A DNA stretch of 11,181 nt from Anaerolineales bacterium. GTDB lineage: Bacteria > Chloroflexota > Anaerolineae > Anaerolineales > UBA6663. Where the stretch lies: NCBI GenBank assembly GCA_017999235.1, contig JAGOBN010000059.1, positions 1 to 11,181 on the forward strand, written 5' to 3'. The notes beneath the pieces are model-generated. The model saw only the letters and a program-made list of their open reading frames with translations, had not been told where the DNA came from and searched no databases. A program made the translations under genes and the position numbers. Below, in pieces: positions 1-5,899 of this stretch. Every line of letters starts with the position of its first letter. Positions within the stretch are counted from its first letter, which is position 1.

Positions 1-433
1 CAATCTCCACATGGCCGGCCAGGACGCGCTCCAGCGCCGTCAACAAGCCGGCGGAGCGCCGGCCTTTCAGCGTATAAGCCAGCCCGCGGGCGCCGCCGCG
101 AATAATAAGCAGGACCTCATCAAGATAGTGTTCGTAGGCGGACAAAATCACCACCCCGATGGCGGGATACTGGGCCTTGATCTGGCGCACCAGTTCCAGA
201 CCAACCGCCGGCGCGGCCGGTGCACTGGGCGCGGCCGGCAGCGCCAGATCCACCAACGCGGCGGCGGGCGGCGCCGCCTGCAGGCGCTCCCAGGCGGTAG
301 CGGCATCGCCGGCCAGGTCCACCCGAAAACCATTGTGCTCCAAGAACAGCCGCAGGCCTTCCCGCATGAACGGATCATCGTCCACGACGAGCACAGGAAT
401 TGCCAAGGGCGCAGCCGGCGGGGAGGCGTTCAT
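1..433 (-). CDS. Response regulator receiver protein, partial (C-terminus beyond the window)
   Basis: The visible 144 codons form one receiver domain. The acidic pocket is DDD at residues 18-20, the phosphoacceptor is Asp62 in VDLALP, the switch position is Ser98 in ILSAY, and the conserved lysine is Lys123 in TLKG. The gene runs off the left edge, so any DNA-binding or other output domain is unseen; the spacing of motifs resembles NarL/FixJ regulators, but this is only a guess. Two oddities: an Ala/Pro-rich insertion at about residues 66-77, between beta3 and alpha3, and an extra stretch (LAY) before the conserved lysine. It starts 35 bp after the glycosidase stop and has no clear Shine-Dalgarno, so it is probably the last visible gene of the signalling operon. 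The ATG at 433 is chosen because the receiver fold begins about 10 residues later; an upstream start is possible. Confidence 0.85.
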   Translation of the reverse strand, partial: MNASPPAAPLAIPVLVVDDDPFMREGLRLFLEHNGFRVDLAGDAATAWERLQAAPPAAALVDLALPAAPSAPAAPAVGLELVRQIKAQYPAIGVVILSAYEHYLDEVLLIIRGGARGLAYTLKGRRSAGLLTALERVLAGHVEI

Positions 434-462
434 CCGAGACTCGTCCGGGTCTGGAGAGCGGC

Positions 463-477
463 GCGGCCTCAGGCCGC
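463..477. repeat. Short perfect inverted repeat at the glycosidase stop codon
   Basis: GCGGCCT and AGGCCGC, separated by one base, form a 7-bp-arm palindrome that contains the TGA of the glycosidase gene. No T-tract follows on either strand, so it is not a convincing terminator. It may affect mRNA stability between two cistrons, or may be chance in GC-rich DNA. Confidence 0.3.
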
Positions 478-2877
478 CGGCTCACTATCATCCACAAATT
501 GCGGCTGCTCGCCGTCCACCGACAGCGTCCGCCCGCTGGGGAAAACCACGGTCGTCCGAGCCGCCAGCTTGGTTACGGTCACGCCCTTCCAGCGCACGGT
601 CACCGGCCACGGAAACGGGTTCCGGCCGGCCAGATGCACGCGGCGCGGTGAAATCAAGCGCACGCCCACGGTCTTAAGAAACAAATAGACGGGCGCCACC
701 CCCCACACGTAATCGCGGTCACCCAGGCCCTCCAGCCGGTCCGCGTTGTAGGCCTCGCGGAAGCATTTCTCCGTCCGCAAGCTGTGCAGCAAGCCCGTCA
801 TCAGCCGGGTAATCAGCTCGGCGGCCTCGGCCCGGTAACCGGTTTCCACCAGGCCCTCGCCCAGCAGGGTGTTCCACATCAGCCACACGCCGCCCGAGCC
901 GTCCCGGTTATCGGCGCGATAGGCGGGGTCTTGCGCCGAGCAGCGCGGGATCCCGTACGGCCGCCAATAGCGTTCCGGGTCCAGCAGCGTGCGCCGCACC
1001 AACTGCTCGGCCCGGTCCGCGGCCAGCGCCCCGGACCACAGCGGCAGCAGCAGCGTCTGATCCTGGCGGGAGGTGTCCACCACCGCCACCGTCACCGTGA
1101 AGTCATCGGTCAGGCCGGCCACCTCCACCCGGTCCAGTTCGGCGTAGAGTTTGTCACTCACCGCCGTCCCCACTCCAAAAAACCAGGCGACGTGGGACCG
1201 TTTGAGGGTCTCCACCCGCGCCCGGCCGCGCTGCCCGCGCCCGCTGAACGTGACCACCAGTTCCGGGCGCGCGTCGTGCGGGCCAACCGCCTTGACCACC
1301 AGGCGCGCCGCCGGCGAAAAGCGCCGCGCCAAATCCAGGCTCACATTCCCGCGCCCCTCGGCCAGGAGCTCGCCCCGCGCCACGGTGTGGGAGTCGCGGT
1401 CCACGTAGTGAAAGCTGGCGGTCTCTGGGCGCCACATCTCCTCCAGCGCCGAAGCCAACAGCGCGGCGCGCTGCGCCAGGGCCGGGTCCGGGGGCTGGCC
1501 CAGCACCTGGGCGATTTGATTCAGGCTCTGACACTCGCGGTAGAGATAGGCGGTCAGATCGGGCGCCTCCACGGTGGAGATGTCCGCGCCCTGCGCCCAG
1601 CGCGCGGTGCGCGCAAAGGATGGGTGCTCGTCAAAGGCGGCCTGGAGGGTGTGGGACCACTCCGGCACGCCGTCGCCATCCCGGTCATGGCGGGCCGTGA
1701 ACCAGATATCGATAAAGCGGCGCAGGCCGGGGTAAACCTCTTCCAGGAAGGCGCGCTCCTCGGTGTGCTCATAGAGCGTCCAGGCGAGCGAGGCAAGCAG
1801 CGGCAGGCATAAGACGCGCTGGCGCTGGCCGCCCAGGCCGGGCTTGCCATCGATAAACCCGTGTTCGTCCTGCGCGGCCAGCCAGTTGCGCACCACGCCG
1901 CGCGCCAGATCCGGGGCGGCGTTGACGATCTGCGGCAAATTAACCAGGGCCTCCAGCGCCGCCTGGCCCGCCCACTGCCAGACATGGTCAGCGCCGTCCC
2001 CGCGCCGCGAGTAGCCGCGGTCCGGCCCGCGCGTCAAGACAAAGGCGGGGTGCGGCAGATGGGCGGTGGGGCCGACGTAACTGCGCAGCGCCACCGTCTG
2101 CGCCAGCGCCAACGCGGCGTCCCAGTCGCGGTCGCCGGTCTCAATCTCCAGCAGGCCGGCGTTGAGCAGCTCCACGCGCGCGAACTCGCCTTCCCACTCG
2201 CGGGCGAACACCGCCGCCAGCGCGGCCAGCGCGTCCGCGGCCTGCGGGCGGGCGGCCTGCGCCCAGCGCACATACACGGGCTGATTCGGCGGGAGGGTCA
2301 GCGTGCGCGTCAGCTCCGGAAAGGGCGCCTGATCCGCGTGGGCGGCGCCGTCCAGGGCGATGACCACCTCCAAGTTGCCGGTGTGGCCTTCCAGCACCGC
2401 GCGGCCGTCCCACTGCGCCGGCCCCAGCGGCCGCGGATCATCGAGCGGTTTCAGGGCGCCGGCCAGGGAGAAGCGGATGGTCCGGGGCGCGCCCTCCTCC
2501 GCGGTGTGATTGACCAGGGTGAACTGCCCCGCCACCGTGTGCGAATCCGGCGCCCAGTAGTGGGCGGTGACGGCGATGGCCGGCAGCGGTTCGAAGGTAA
2601 CGCGCAGATAATTGGGGTAAAAAGCCCGCACGGCCGGGGTGAAGACGAAGTCGGCGGGCTGGCTGACGACGCGGTCCCCTTCCCCAAACAGCGGGAAGAG
2701 CCGCATTTCGCACGCGCGCAGGCCATAGGTGGTGCGTAAGGCCAACGCGGGGGGCTCGCCGCCGGCCAGGCTCAACTCCCAGATCTGATCGTCGGCGTAA
2801 TCCGTGGGACTGAAGCGCGCGTCGGCGGCCAAACGCAAGGCCAGCGGGTCATCCTGGGTGAGATACCAATCGCGCAT
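469..2877 (-). CDS. Large (alpha/alpha)6-barrel glycoside hydrolase, glycogen-debranching/GH63-like
   Basis: This 802-residue protein has the layout of debranching-type and GH63-like glycosidases. An N-terminal beta-rich region (about 1-205) has an LRTTYGLRACEMRLFP stretch typical of these N-terminal domains. A helical-barrel part follows (about 235-490), with HDRDGDGVPEW at 397-407, the usual place of the catalytic acid in this clan. A beta-rich insert (about 500-605) interrupts the barrel, which resumes at about 615-740 with YGIPRCSAQD and FREAYNADRLEG; the acidic residues there are candidates for the general base. About 60 beta-type residues close the protein. There is no signal peptide, so it is probably cytoplasmic and acts on glycogen, trehalose-like or other alpha-glucosides; the substrate cannot be told. 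It lies 41 bp downstream of the STAS gene in the same direction. The fold call is fairly firm, the family number is not. Confidence 0.72.
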   Translation of the reverse strand: MRDWYLTQDDPLALRLAADARFSPTDYADDQIWELSLAGGEPPALALRTTYGLRACEMRLFPLFGEGDRVVSQPADFVFTPAVRAFYPNYLRVTFEPLPAIAVTAHYWAPDSHTVAGQFTLVNHTAEEGAPRTIRFSLAGALKPLDDPRPLGPAQWDGRAVLEGHTGNLEVVIALDGAAHADQAPFPELTRTLTLPPNQPVYVRWAQAARPQAADALAALAAVFAREWEGEFARVELLNAGLLEIETGDRDWDAALALAQTVALRSYVGPTAHLPHPAFVLTRGPDRGYSRRGDGADHVWQWAGQAALEALVNLPQIVNAAPDLARGVVRNWLAAQDEHGFIDGKPGLGGQRQRVLCLPLLASLAWTLYEHTEERAFLEEVYPGLRRFIDIWFTARHDRDGDGVPEWSHTLQAAFDEHPSFARTARWAQGADISTVEAPDLTAYLYRECQSLNQIAQVLGQPPDPALAQRAALLASALEEMWRPETASFHYVDRDSHTVARGELLAEGRGNVSLDLARRFSPAARLVVKAVGPHDARPELVVTFSGRGQRGRARVETLKRSHVAWFFGVGTAVSDKLYAELDRVEVAGLTDDFTVTVAVVDTSRQDQTLLLPLWSGALAADRAEQLVRRTLLDPERYWRPYGIPRCSAQDPAYRADNRDGSGGVWLMWNTLLGEGLVETGYRAEAAELITRLMTGLLHSLRTEKCFREAYNADRLEGLGDRDYVWGVAPVYLFLKTVGVRLISPRRVHLAGRNPFPWPVTVRWKGVTVTKLAARTTVVFPSGRTLSVDGEQPQFVDDSEPAA

Positions 2878-2918
2878 GGTGATAAACGGCGCTCCGCCCA
2901 GACCGCCGCCGGCGGGGG

Positions 2919-3266
2919 TTAGGCTTTGGGGGTTAAGGCCGTCGTGGCCTCGGCCACGGTGGCGTAAATGGGCAGGACCGTGTCGAGCAGCGTGAGCCGC
3001 AAGGCGGTGCGCGCCTGCGCCCCGACGGCCGCCAGGTTGAGGCCGCCGCCCGCCTGGCGCAGGGTCTTGAGGCCGGAGATCAGCGCCGACAGGCCGGAGG
3101 AATCGATGAAGCTGACCCGGCTCATCTCCACTGTAACAAACTTCTGGCCGCCGGCGGCGAAATCATGAAACGCCTGCTTGACGGCGTTGCAGGTCTCGGC
3201 GTCCAGCCGGCCGTCCACACTCAGCACCAGTTGTCGTTTATCCACCGCGGTTTGGGTGAGTTTCAT
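2919..3266 (-). CDS. STAS-domain anti-sigma-factor antagonist (SpoIIAA/RsbV/HsbA type)
   Basis: This 115-residue single-domain STAS protein has the signature FIDSSGLSAL at residues 53-62. By analogy with SpoIIAA the phosphorylated serine is the second one, Ser57. In partner switching the unphosphorylated form binds an anti-sigma kinase or another target and releases the sigma factor or effector. Here the kinase and phosphatase that would act on it are fused in the gene just upstream, 22 bp away and co-directional. The start is set by the GAGG at 3271-3274, four bases before ATG, and by the family's usual length; a longer in-frame ORF to 3359 would add about 31 unrelated residues inside the upstream gene. 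No sigma factor is visible, so the final target is unknown. Confidence 0.92.
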   Translation of the reverse strand: MKLTQTAVDKRQLVLSVDGRLDAETCNAVKQAFHDFAAGGQKFVTVEMSRVSFIDSSGLSALISGLKTLRQAGGGLNLAAVGAQARTALRLTLLDTVLPIYATVAEATTALTPKA

Positions 3267-3270
3267 AGAC

Positions 3271-3274
3271 CCTC
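3271..3274 (-). promoter_or_regulatory. Shine-Dalgarno that fixes the STAS gene start
   Basis: GAGG on the minus strand lies four bases before the ATG at 3266. It favours this start over the upstream ATG at 3359, which has no such site and lies within the phosphatase/kinase gene. Confidence 0.7.
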
Positions 3275-3288
3275 GTTTGGCCCGGTCA

Positions 3289-5193
3289 TTATAGTGTACT
3301 CGCCGGCTCGGGCAGGCGCCGGCTGAGCCGCCATTGGTTATAAGCGGCGCGGCGTTCATAGGTGAACTCGTCCATGACGGCCCGGATTAACGGCAGGCCG
3401 TAGCCGCCCTCCGGCAGTTCATCCCAGGTCTGGTAGCGCGGCGCCCCGGTCGGCAGGCGGGCGGGGTCAAACGGGGCGCCGGTATCCAGGGTGGTGAGCG
3501 TCAGGGCCGCGGCCGAGCGCGTGAACAGGCCGTAGATCTTCCCCTCCGGCTGGCCGGCGTAGGCGTGGCGCATCAAGTTAGTGATATGTTCCACCACCGC
3601 CAGGCCGAACTCGTGCCGCCAGGTCTCCTGGTCCGGCTCGGCCAAGCGGTCTCCCAAGCTGGCTTCCACCAGTTGTTCGAGCGTCTTCAGGCGGCTCATA
3701 TCCACCGGCAGGACAAAGGCGCGCTCGGCCAGCGGCCGCTCGCCCGTGAGCGGCTGACGTTTGAGCACCAGCAGAGTCAGGTCATCACTCAGCGGCTGAT
3801 CGCGGCGGTGCGCCTCGGTGGCTTGCAGCAGCGCATCGCGGATGGCTTCGGCGCCGGCCGCGTGGCAGGCTTGCAGCGTCTCTTCCAGACCGGCCCAGCC
3901 GAAGAGCGCGCCTTCGGCGTTGAGGGCTTCCGTGACGCCGTCGCTGTAGAGCACCAGCACGTCGCCCGGTTCAAAAGCGCGATGATGTTCGGCGCGCGTG
4001 GACTCCGGAAAGATCCCCAGCGGCAGAGCCGTGCTGAGCAAGGTTTCCGCCGCGCCGGCGGCGGCGTTCCACCACAAGGAGGCGGTGTGGCCGGCGCTGG
4101 CAAAGCGCAGCTGCATGGCGTCCAAATCCAACTGCGCCACCAGCGCCGTGGCAAACGTCTCCAGGCGGTTCAGGTCCGGCTCCAGCGCCCGGTTGGCGCG
4201 CGCCAGGGCCTCGCCCGGCGCGATGCCCGCCAACGCCTGGCCGCGCAGTTCGGCGCGGATCAGCGTGGTCAGCATGGCGGCCGGGATGCCCTTGCCGGCC
4301 ACATCGCCGGTGAGCACCACCAGCTGGCCGGGGGCCGGCTCCACCACGTCATAGAAATCGCCGCCCACCTGCGAGGCGGCCACAATGACGCCGGCCAGCG
4401 CCAACCCGGCCGGCTGCGGCAGATGGGTGGGCAGCAGGCTGGCCTGGATCTGGGCCGCGATCTCCAGCTCGTGCCGCACGCGCAGGCTGGCGGTCAGCTG
4501 CGCCTGCAGAGCCAGGTTATCCAGCACGGTGCCGATCTGCTCGGCCAGGCTGTCCGCCAGCTGCCGATCGCGCGCCTTGAACTCGCCGGCCTCCGACCCG
4601 ATCATGCCGATGATGGCCTCGCCGGCCGTGGCCAGCGGCACCCGCGCCCCCAAGAAGGTGGGCGCGCTGTCGTTGATCACCACCACCGCGTCCTGGGCGA
4701 GCAGGTCAAAATAGTTTTCGATCTTTTCCACCGCCAGCGGTTCGGCGGCGCGCCACAGCAGCCGGCGCGCGTCCCGCCAGGCCACAAAAGCATTCTCACA
4801 CCGGAAGACGCCGCGCGCCAACTGGCTCAGGCGGGCGGCCACGTCCTCGGGCGAGGATTTGGTGGCATTGACCTTGAGCACCTCATACAAGAACATGAGC
4901 TGGTTCCAGGCCGCCAGCACCTCGTCGCCCAGGCCGGCGGCGATGTGGCGCTCCCCCAGCGCCGTGGCCAGCAGCCGCCCGCTCAAGCTCAGCCAAGCCA
5001 CGATCTGATCCTCGGTGAACTGCGCCGGCGGCCGGTCCACGCTTAACCAGCCGAAGGCCTCGCCGTCATGCTCCAGGGCCACCCGCCACGGCGAGTCCGG
5101 CGGCAGATCATTGGGCGGCGTGAAGGCCAGCGGGGTGCCGGTCAAGGTCTGCCACGTGGCGCAGACGTGCTCCAGCAGGCCGGCGGTGGTCAT
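3289..5193 (-). CDS. Fused SpoIIE/PP2C serine phosphatase and GHKL anti-sigma-type kinase
   Basis: This 634-residue protein has three parts. Residues 1-235 are a GAF-like sensory region, ending in a helix that leads into ELEIAAQIQASLLP, the typical linker of SpoIIE/RsbU phosphatases. Residues 240-480 are the PP2C domain: GGDFYDV (Asp279), GDVAGKGIPAAM (Asp297), FASAGHT, YSDGVTEA (Asp418) and SDDLTLLV (Asp470-471), so the metal-binding aspartates are present. Residues 490-628 are an RsbW/SpoIIAB-like ATPase with an N-box (VVEHITNLMRHAY, Asn539), G1 (DTGAPFDP, Asp570) and G2 (GGYGLPLIRAV). Both opposing activities on one STAS partner thus lie in one chain, as in Pseudomonas HsbR, whose receiver domain is here a separate upstream gene. 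The start ATG overlaps that gene's TGA by four bases, so translation is probably coupled. It has no membrane segment and is predicted cytoplasmic. Confidence 0.92.
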   Translation of the reverse strand: MTTAGLLEHVCATWQTLTGTPLAFTPPNDLPPDSPWRVALEHDGEAFGWLSVDRPPAQFTEDQIVAWLSLSGRLLATALGERHIAAGLGDEVLAAWNQLMFLYEVLKVNATKSSPEDVAARLSQLARGVFRCENAFVAWRDARRLLWRAAEPLAVEKIENYFDLLAQDAVVVINDSAPTFLGARVPLATAGEAIIGMIGSEAGEFKARDRQLADSLAEQIGTVLDNLALQAQLTASLRVRHELEIAAQIQASLLPTHLPQPAGLALAGVIVAASQVGGDFYDVVEPAPGQLVVLTGDVAGKGIPAAMLTTLIRAELRGQALAGIAPGEALARANRALEPDLNRLETFATALVAQLDLDAMQLRFASAGHTASLWWNAAAGAAETLLSTALPLGIFPESTRAEHHRAFEPGDVLVLYSDGVTEALNAEGALFGWAGLEETLQACHAAGAEAIRDALLQATEAHRRDQPLSDDLTLLVLKRQPLTGERPLAERAFVLPVDMSRLKTLEQLVEASLGDRLAEPDQETWRHEFGLAVVEHITNLMRHAYAGQPEGKIYGLFTRSAAALTLTTLDTGAPFDPARLPTGAPRYQTWDELPEGGYGLPLIRAVMDEFTYERRAAYNQWRLSRRLPEPASTL

Positions 5194-5573
5194 CGCGGCG
5201 CCGCCAGCAGGCCCCGCACCAGCGCCAGAAACTGGGCTTGGGCAAAGGGCTTGAGGACACAGGCGGCGGCGCCCAGGCGCAGCGCTTCCGCCTCTTGACC
5301 CGGCTGGCCGGCGGCGGTGACGACGATGACCGGGAGGCGCGCCAGGCCGGGGGTGGCCTTGAGCGCGGTCAGCAGTTGAAAGCCATCCAGATCCGGCATG
5401 TTCAGGTCCGAGATCAGGAGGTCCGGCGTTTCGGTCTGCAGCAGTTCCAGCGCCTGCCAGCCGTTGGCGGCCATCGTCAAGCGGTAGCCGTCCTTCCGCA
5501 GGACCAGTTCGATCAAGCGGCGGACGGAGGCGTCGTCGTCGGCGATGAGGATGTGGGCGGGCGGCGGCGGCAT
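5190..5573 (-). CDS. Single-domain response regulator (CheY-like)
   Basis: This 127-residue protein is a complete receiver and nothing else: acidic pocket DDD at 12-14, phosphoacceptor Asp56 in LLISDLNMPDLDG, Thr86 in VVTAAG, and Lys108 in LKPF. With no output domain it must act on another protein, most simply the phosphatase/kinase whose ATG overlaps its stop (ATGA at 5190-5193). No histidine kinase is in the window. The start ATG has no Shine-Dalgarno; it follows the stop of a 28-codon ORF as TAA-CGC-ATG in the same frame, so translation probably depends on re-initiation after that ORF. The in-frame TAA rules out a longer N-terminus by ordinary decoding. Confidence 0.93.
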   Translation of the reverse strand: MPPPPAHILIADDDASVRRLIELVLRKDGYRLTMAANGWQALELLQTETPDLLISDLNMPDLDGFQLLTALKATPGLARLPVIVVTAAGQPGQEAEALRLGAAACVLKPFAQAQFLALVRGLLAAPR

Positions 5574-5576
5574 GCG

Positions 5577-5663
5577 TTAGGGGCGCGGGCGGCGGAAGGG
5601 CAGATCAGCCGGCCGGCCAAAATAAGCCGCCGGGCCGATCAGAGTTGGGCGGGTGAAACGCAT
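5577..5663 (-). CDS. Small upstream ORF, 28 codons, first cistron of the signalling operon
   Basis: The ATG at 5663 has one of the best ribosome sites in the window (GGAGGGG at 5672-5678, 8-nt spacing). The ORF begins MRFTRPTLIGPAAYFG and ends in an Arg/Pro-rich tail (RRPRP), then TAA. The response regulator ATG comes just three bases after the stop codon, in the same frame. The product matches nothing I recognise. Two readings fit: a translated leader that delivers ribosomes to the poorly initiated response regulator gene, or a functional short basic peptide. A third, less likely, is the remains of an N-terminal extension cut off by a stop mutation. Expression is inferred from the ribosome site and the promoter upstream. 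Confidence 0.5.
   Translation of the reverse strand: MRFTRPTLIGPAAYFGRPADLPFRRPRP
5603..5640. repeat. Imperfect 16-bp-arm inverted repeat inside the small ORF
   Basis: Arms 5603-5618 and 5625-5640, both ending in GATC, surround a six-base A/T-rich loop. As minus-strand RNA the arms pair along all 16 positions except two mismatches, counting two G-U pairs. It lies within the 28-codon ORF, 30 bases upstream of the response regulator start, so ribosomes on the small ORF would melt it. No T-run follows, so it is not a standard terminator. Confidence 0.4.
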
Positions 5664-5671
5664 GCTTGTAT

Positions 5672-5678
5672 CCCCTCC
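5672..5678 (-). promoter_or_regulatory. Strong Shine-Dalgarno of the 28-codon ORF
   Basis: GGAGGGG on the minus strand, eight bases before the ATG at 5663. It is the main evidence that the small ORF is translated, since the response regulator gene that follows has no comparable site. Confidence 0.6.
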
Positions 5679-5721
5679 GCGCGCCGGCCGCGCGCCTGGA
5701 CCAGTGAGGCTGCCAGCGCGA

Positions 5722-5750
5722 AGTATCCTCGTGAATGGAAGCCGAGTCAA
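5722..5750 (-). promoter_or_regulatory. Sigma70-type promoter of the signalling operon
   Basis: Minus strand: -35 TTGACT (5745-5750), 17-nt spacer, -10 GATACT (5722-5727). The -35 matches five of six consensus bases and the -10 four of six. The start point would be near 5715, giving a leader of about 50 nt to the small ORF and about 140 nt to the response regulator. It is back-to-back with the citrate synthase promoter. Confidence 0.65.
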
Positions 5751-5775
5751 CTTAAACGCCGGCCGCTTCGTTGAC
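5746..5775. promoter_or_regulatory. Imperfect dyad spanning both divergent -35 boxes (possible operator)
   Basis: GTCAAC at 5746-5751 and GTTGAC at 5770-5775 are an inverted pair centred at 5760.5, the same centre as a GCCGGC palindrome at 5758-5763. Ten of the fifteen half-site positions are symmetric. Part of the symmetry is forced, because both ends contain a -35 TTGAC, so a regulator site is only a suggestion. Confidence 0.3.
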
Positions 5776-5799
5776 GCCCCTATGCGCGGATGATAAAAT
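5771..5799 (+). promoter_or_regulatory. Sigma70-type promoter of the citrate synthase leader
   Basis: TTGACG (5771-5776), a 17-nt spacer, and TAAAAT (5794-5799) preceded by TGA, which gives an extended -10. Both boxes match five of six consensus bases. The expected start point, about seven bases downstream, falls at 5805-5807, right on the ATG of the 11-codon leader ORF. Confidence 0.75.
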
Positions 5800-5806
5800 C
5801 CACATT

Positions 5807-5842
5807 ATGACCAGCTTGCATCTGATCGTTTACCAACTTTAA
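5807..5842 (+). CDS. Putative 11-residue leader peptide upstream of citrate synthase
   Basis: The ORF encodes MTSLHLIVYQL and stops with TAA five bases before the terminator-like hairpin. The predicted transcription start coincides with the ATG, so the ORF would be read as a leaderless message; there is no Shine-Dalgarno. Its place between promoter and terminator is that of a leader peptide in transcription attenuation. The codons show no run of one amino acid that would point to a tRNA-sensing mechanism; three leucines and several beta-branched or aromatic residues are all that stands out. A chance ORF of this length is quite possible, so the position carries the argument. Confidence 0.4.
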   Translation: MTSLHLIVYQL

Positions 5843-5847
5843 CCGCT

Positions 5848-5879
5848 ACCGGTGACGGGGTCCGTGACCGGTTTTTTTT
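5848..5879 (+). terminator. Rho-independent terminator-like hairpin before citrate synthase (possible attenuator)
   Basis: Arms 5848-5858 and 5862-5872 pair at ten of eleven positions (one G-G mismatch) around the loop GGT and run into eight Ts at 5872-5879. It lies downstream of the promoter and 20 bases before the citrate synthase ATG, so it would end most transcripts after about 75 nt unless it is prevented from forming. No strong competing antiterminator is visible; ACCG at 5842-5845 can pair with CGGT at 5850-5853 inside the left arm, but only weakly. Confidence 0.75.
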
Positions 5880-5882
5880 CGC

Positions 5883-5888
5883 AAGGAG
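5883..5888 (+). promoter_or_regulatory. Shine-Dalgarno that fixes the citrate synthase start
   Basis: AAGGAG lies 11 bases before the ATG at 5900, immediately after the terminator T-run. It excludes the longer GTG-started frame at 5852, which would run through the hairpin. Confidence 0.8.
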
Positions 5889-5899
5889 ACCAACCGCCC

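Noticed and set aside
784..1812. Plus-strand open frame (342 codons) opposite the glycosidase gene
   Set aside because: Low-complexity Arg/Gln/Gly composition, no ribosome site and no domain; a shadow of the glycosidase.
3288..3293. Perfect TATAAT on the minus strand before the STAS gene
   Set aside because: It is made by the last codons and TAA stop of the phosphatase/kinase gene, has no -35 match at the right distance (CCTGCC), and the 22-bp gap suggests co-transcription. An internal promoter is not excluded.
3267..3359. N-terminal extension of the STAS gene to an ATG at 3359
   Set aside because: The extra residues do not resemble a STAS domain, lie in the upstream gene, and the start at 3266 has a proper ribosome site.
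3565..5046. Long plus-strand open frame (493 codons) opposite the phosphatase/kinase gene
   Set aside because: It is Gln/Arg/Gly-rich with no recognisable domain, and lies antisense to a gene with clear motifs. Long antisense frames are expected at this GC content.
5852..5899. Longer citrate synthase starting with GTG at 5852
   Set aside because: It would encode the terminator hairpin and T-run, while the ATG at 5900 has AAGGAG and gives the usual protein length.
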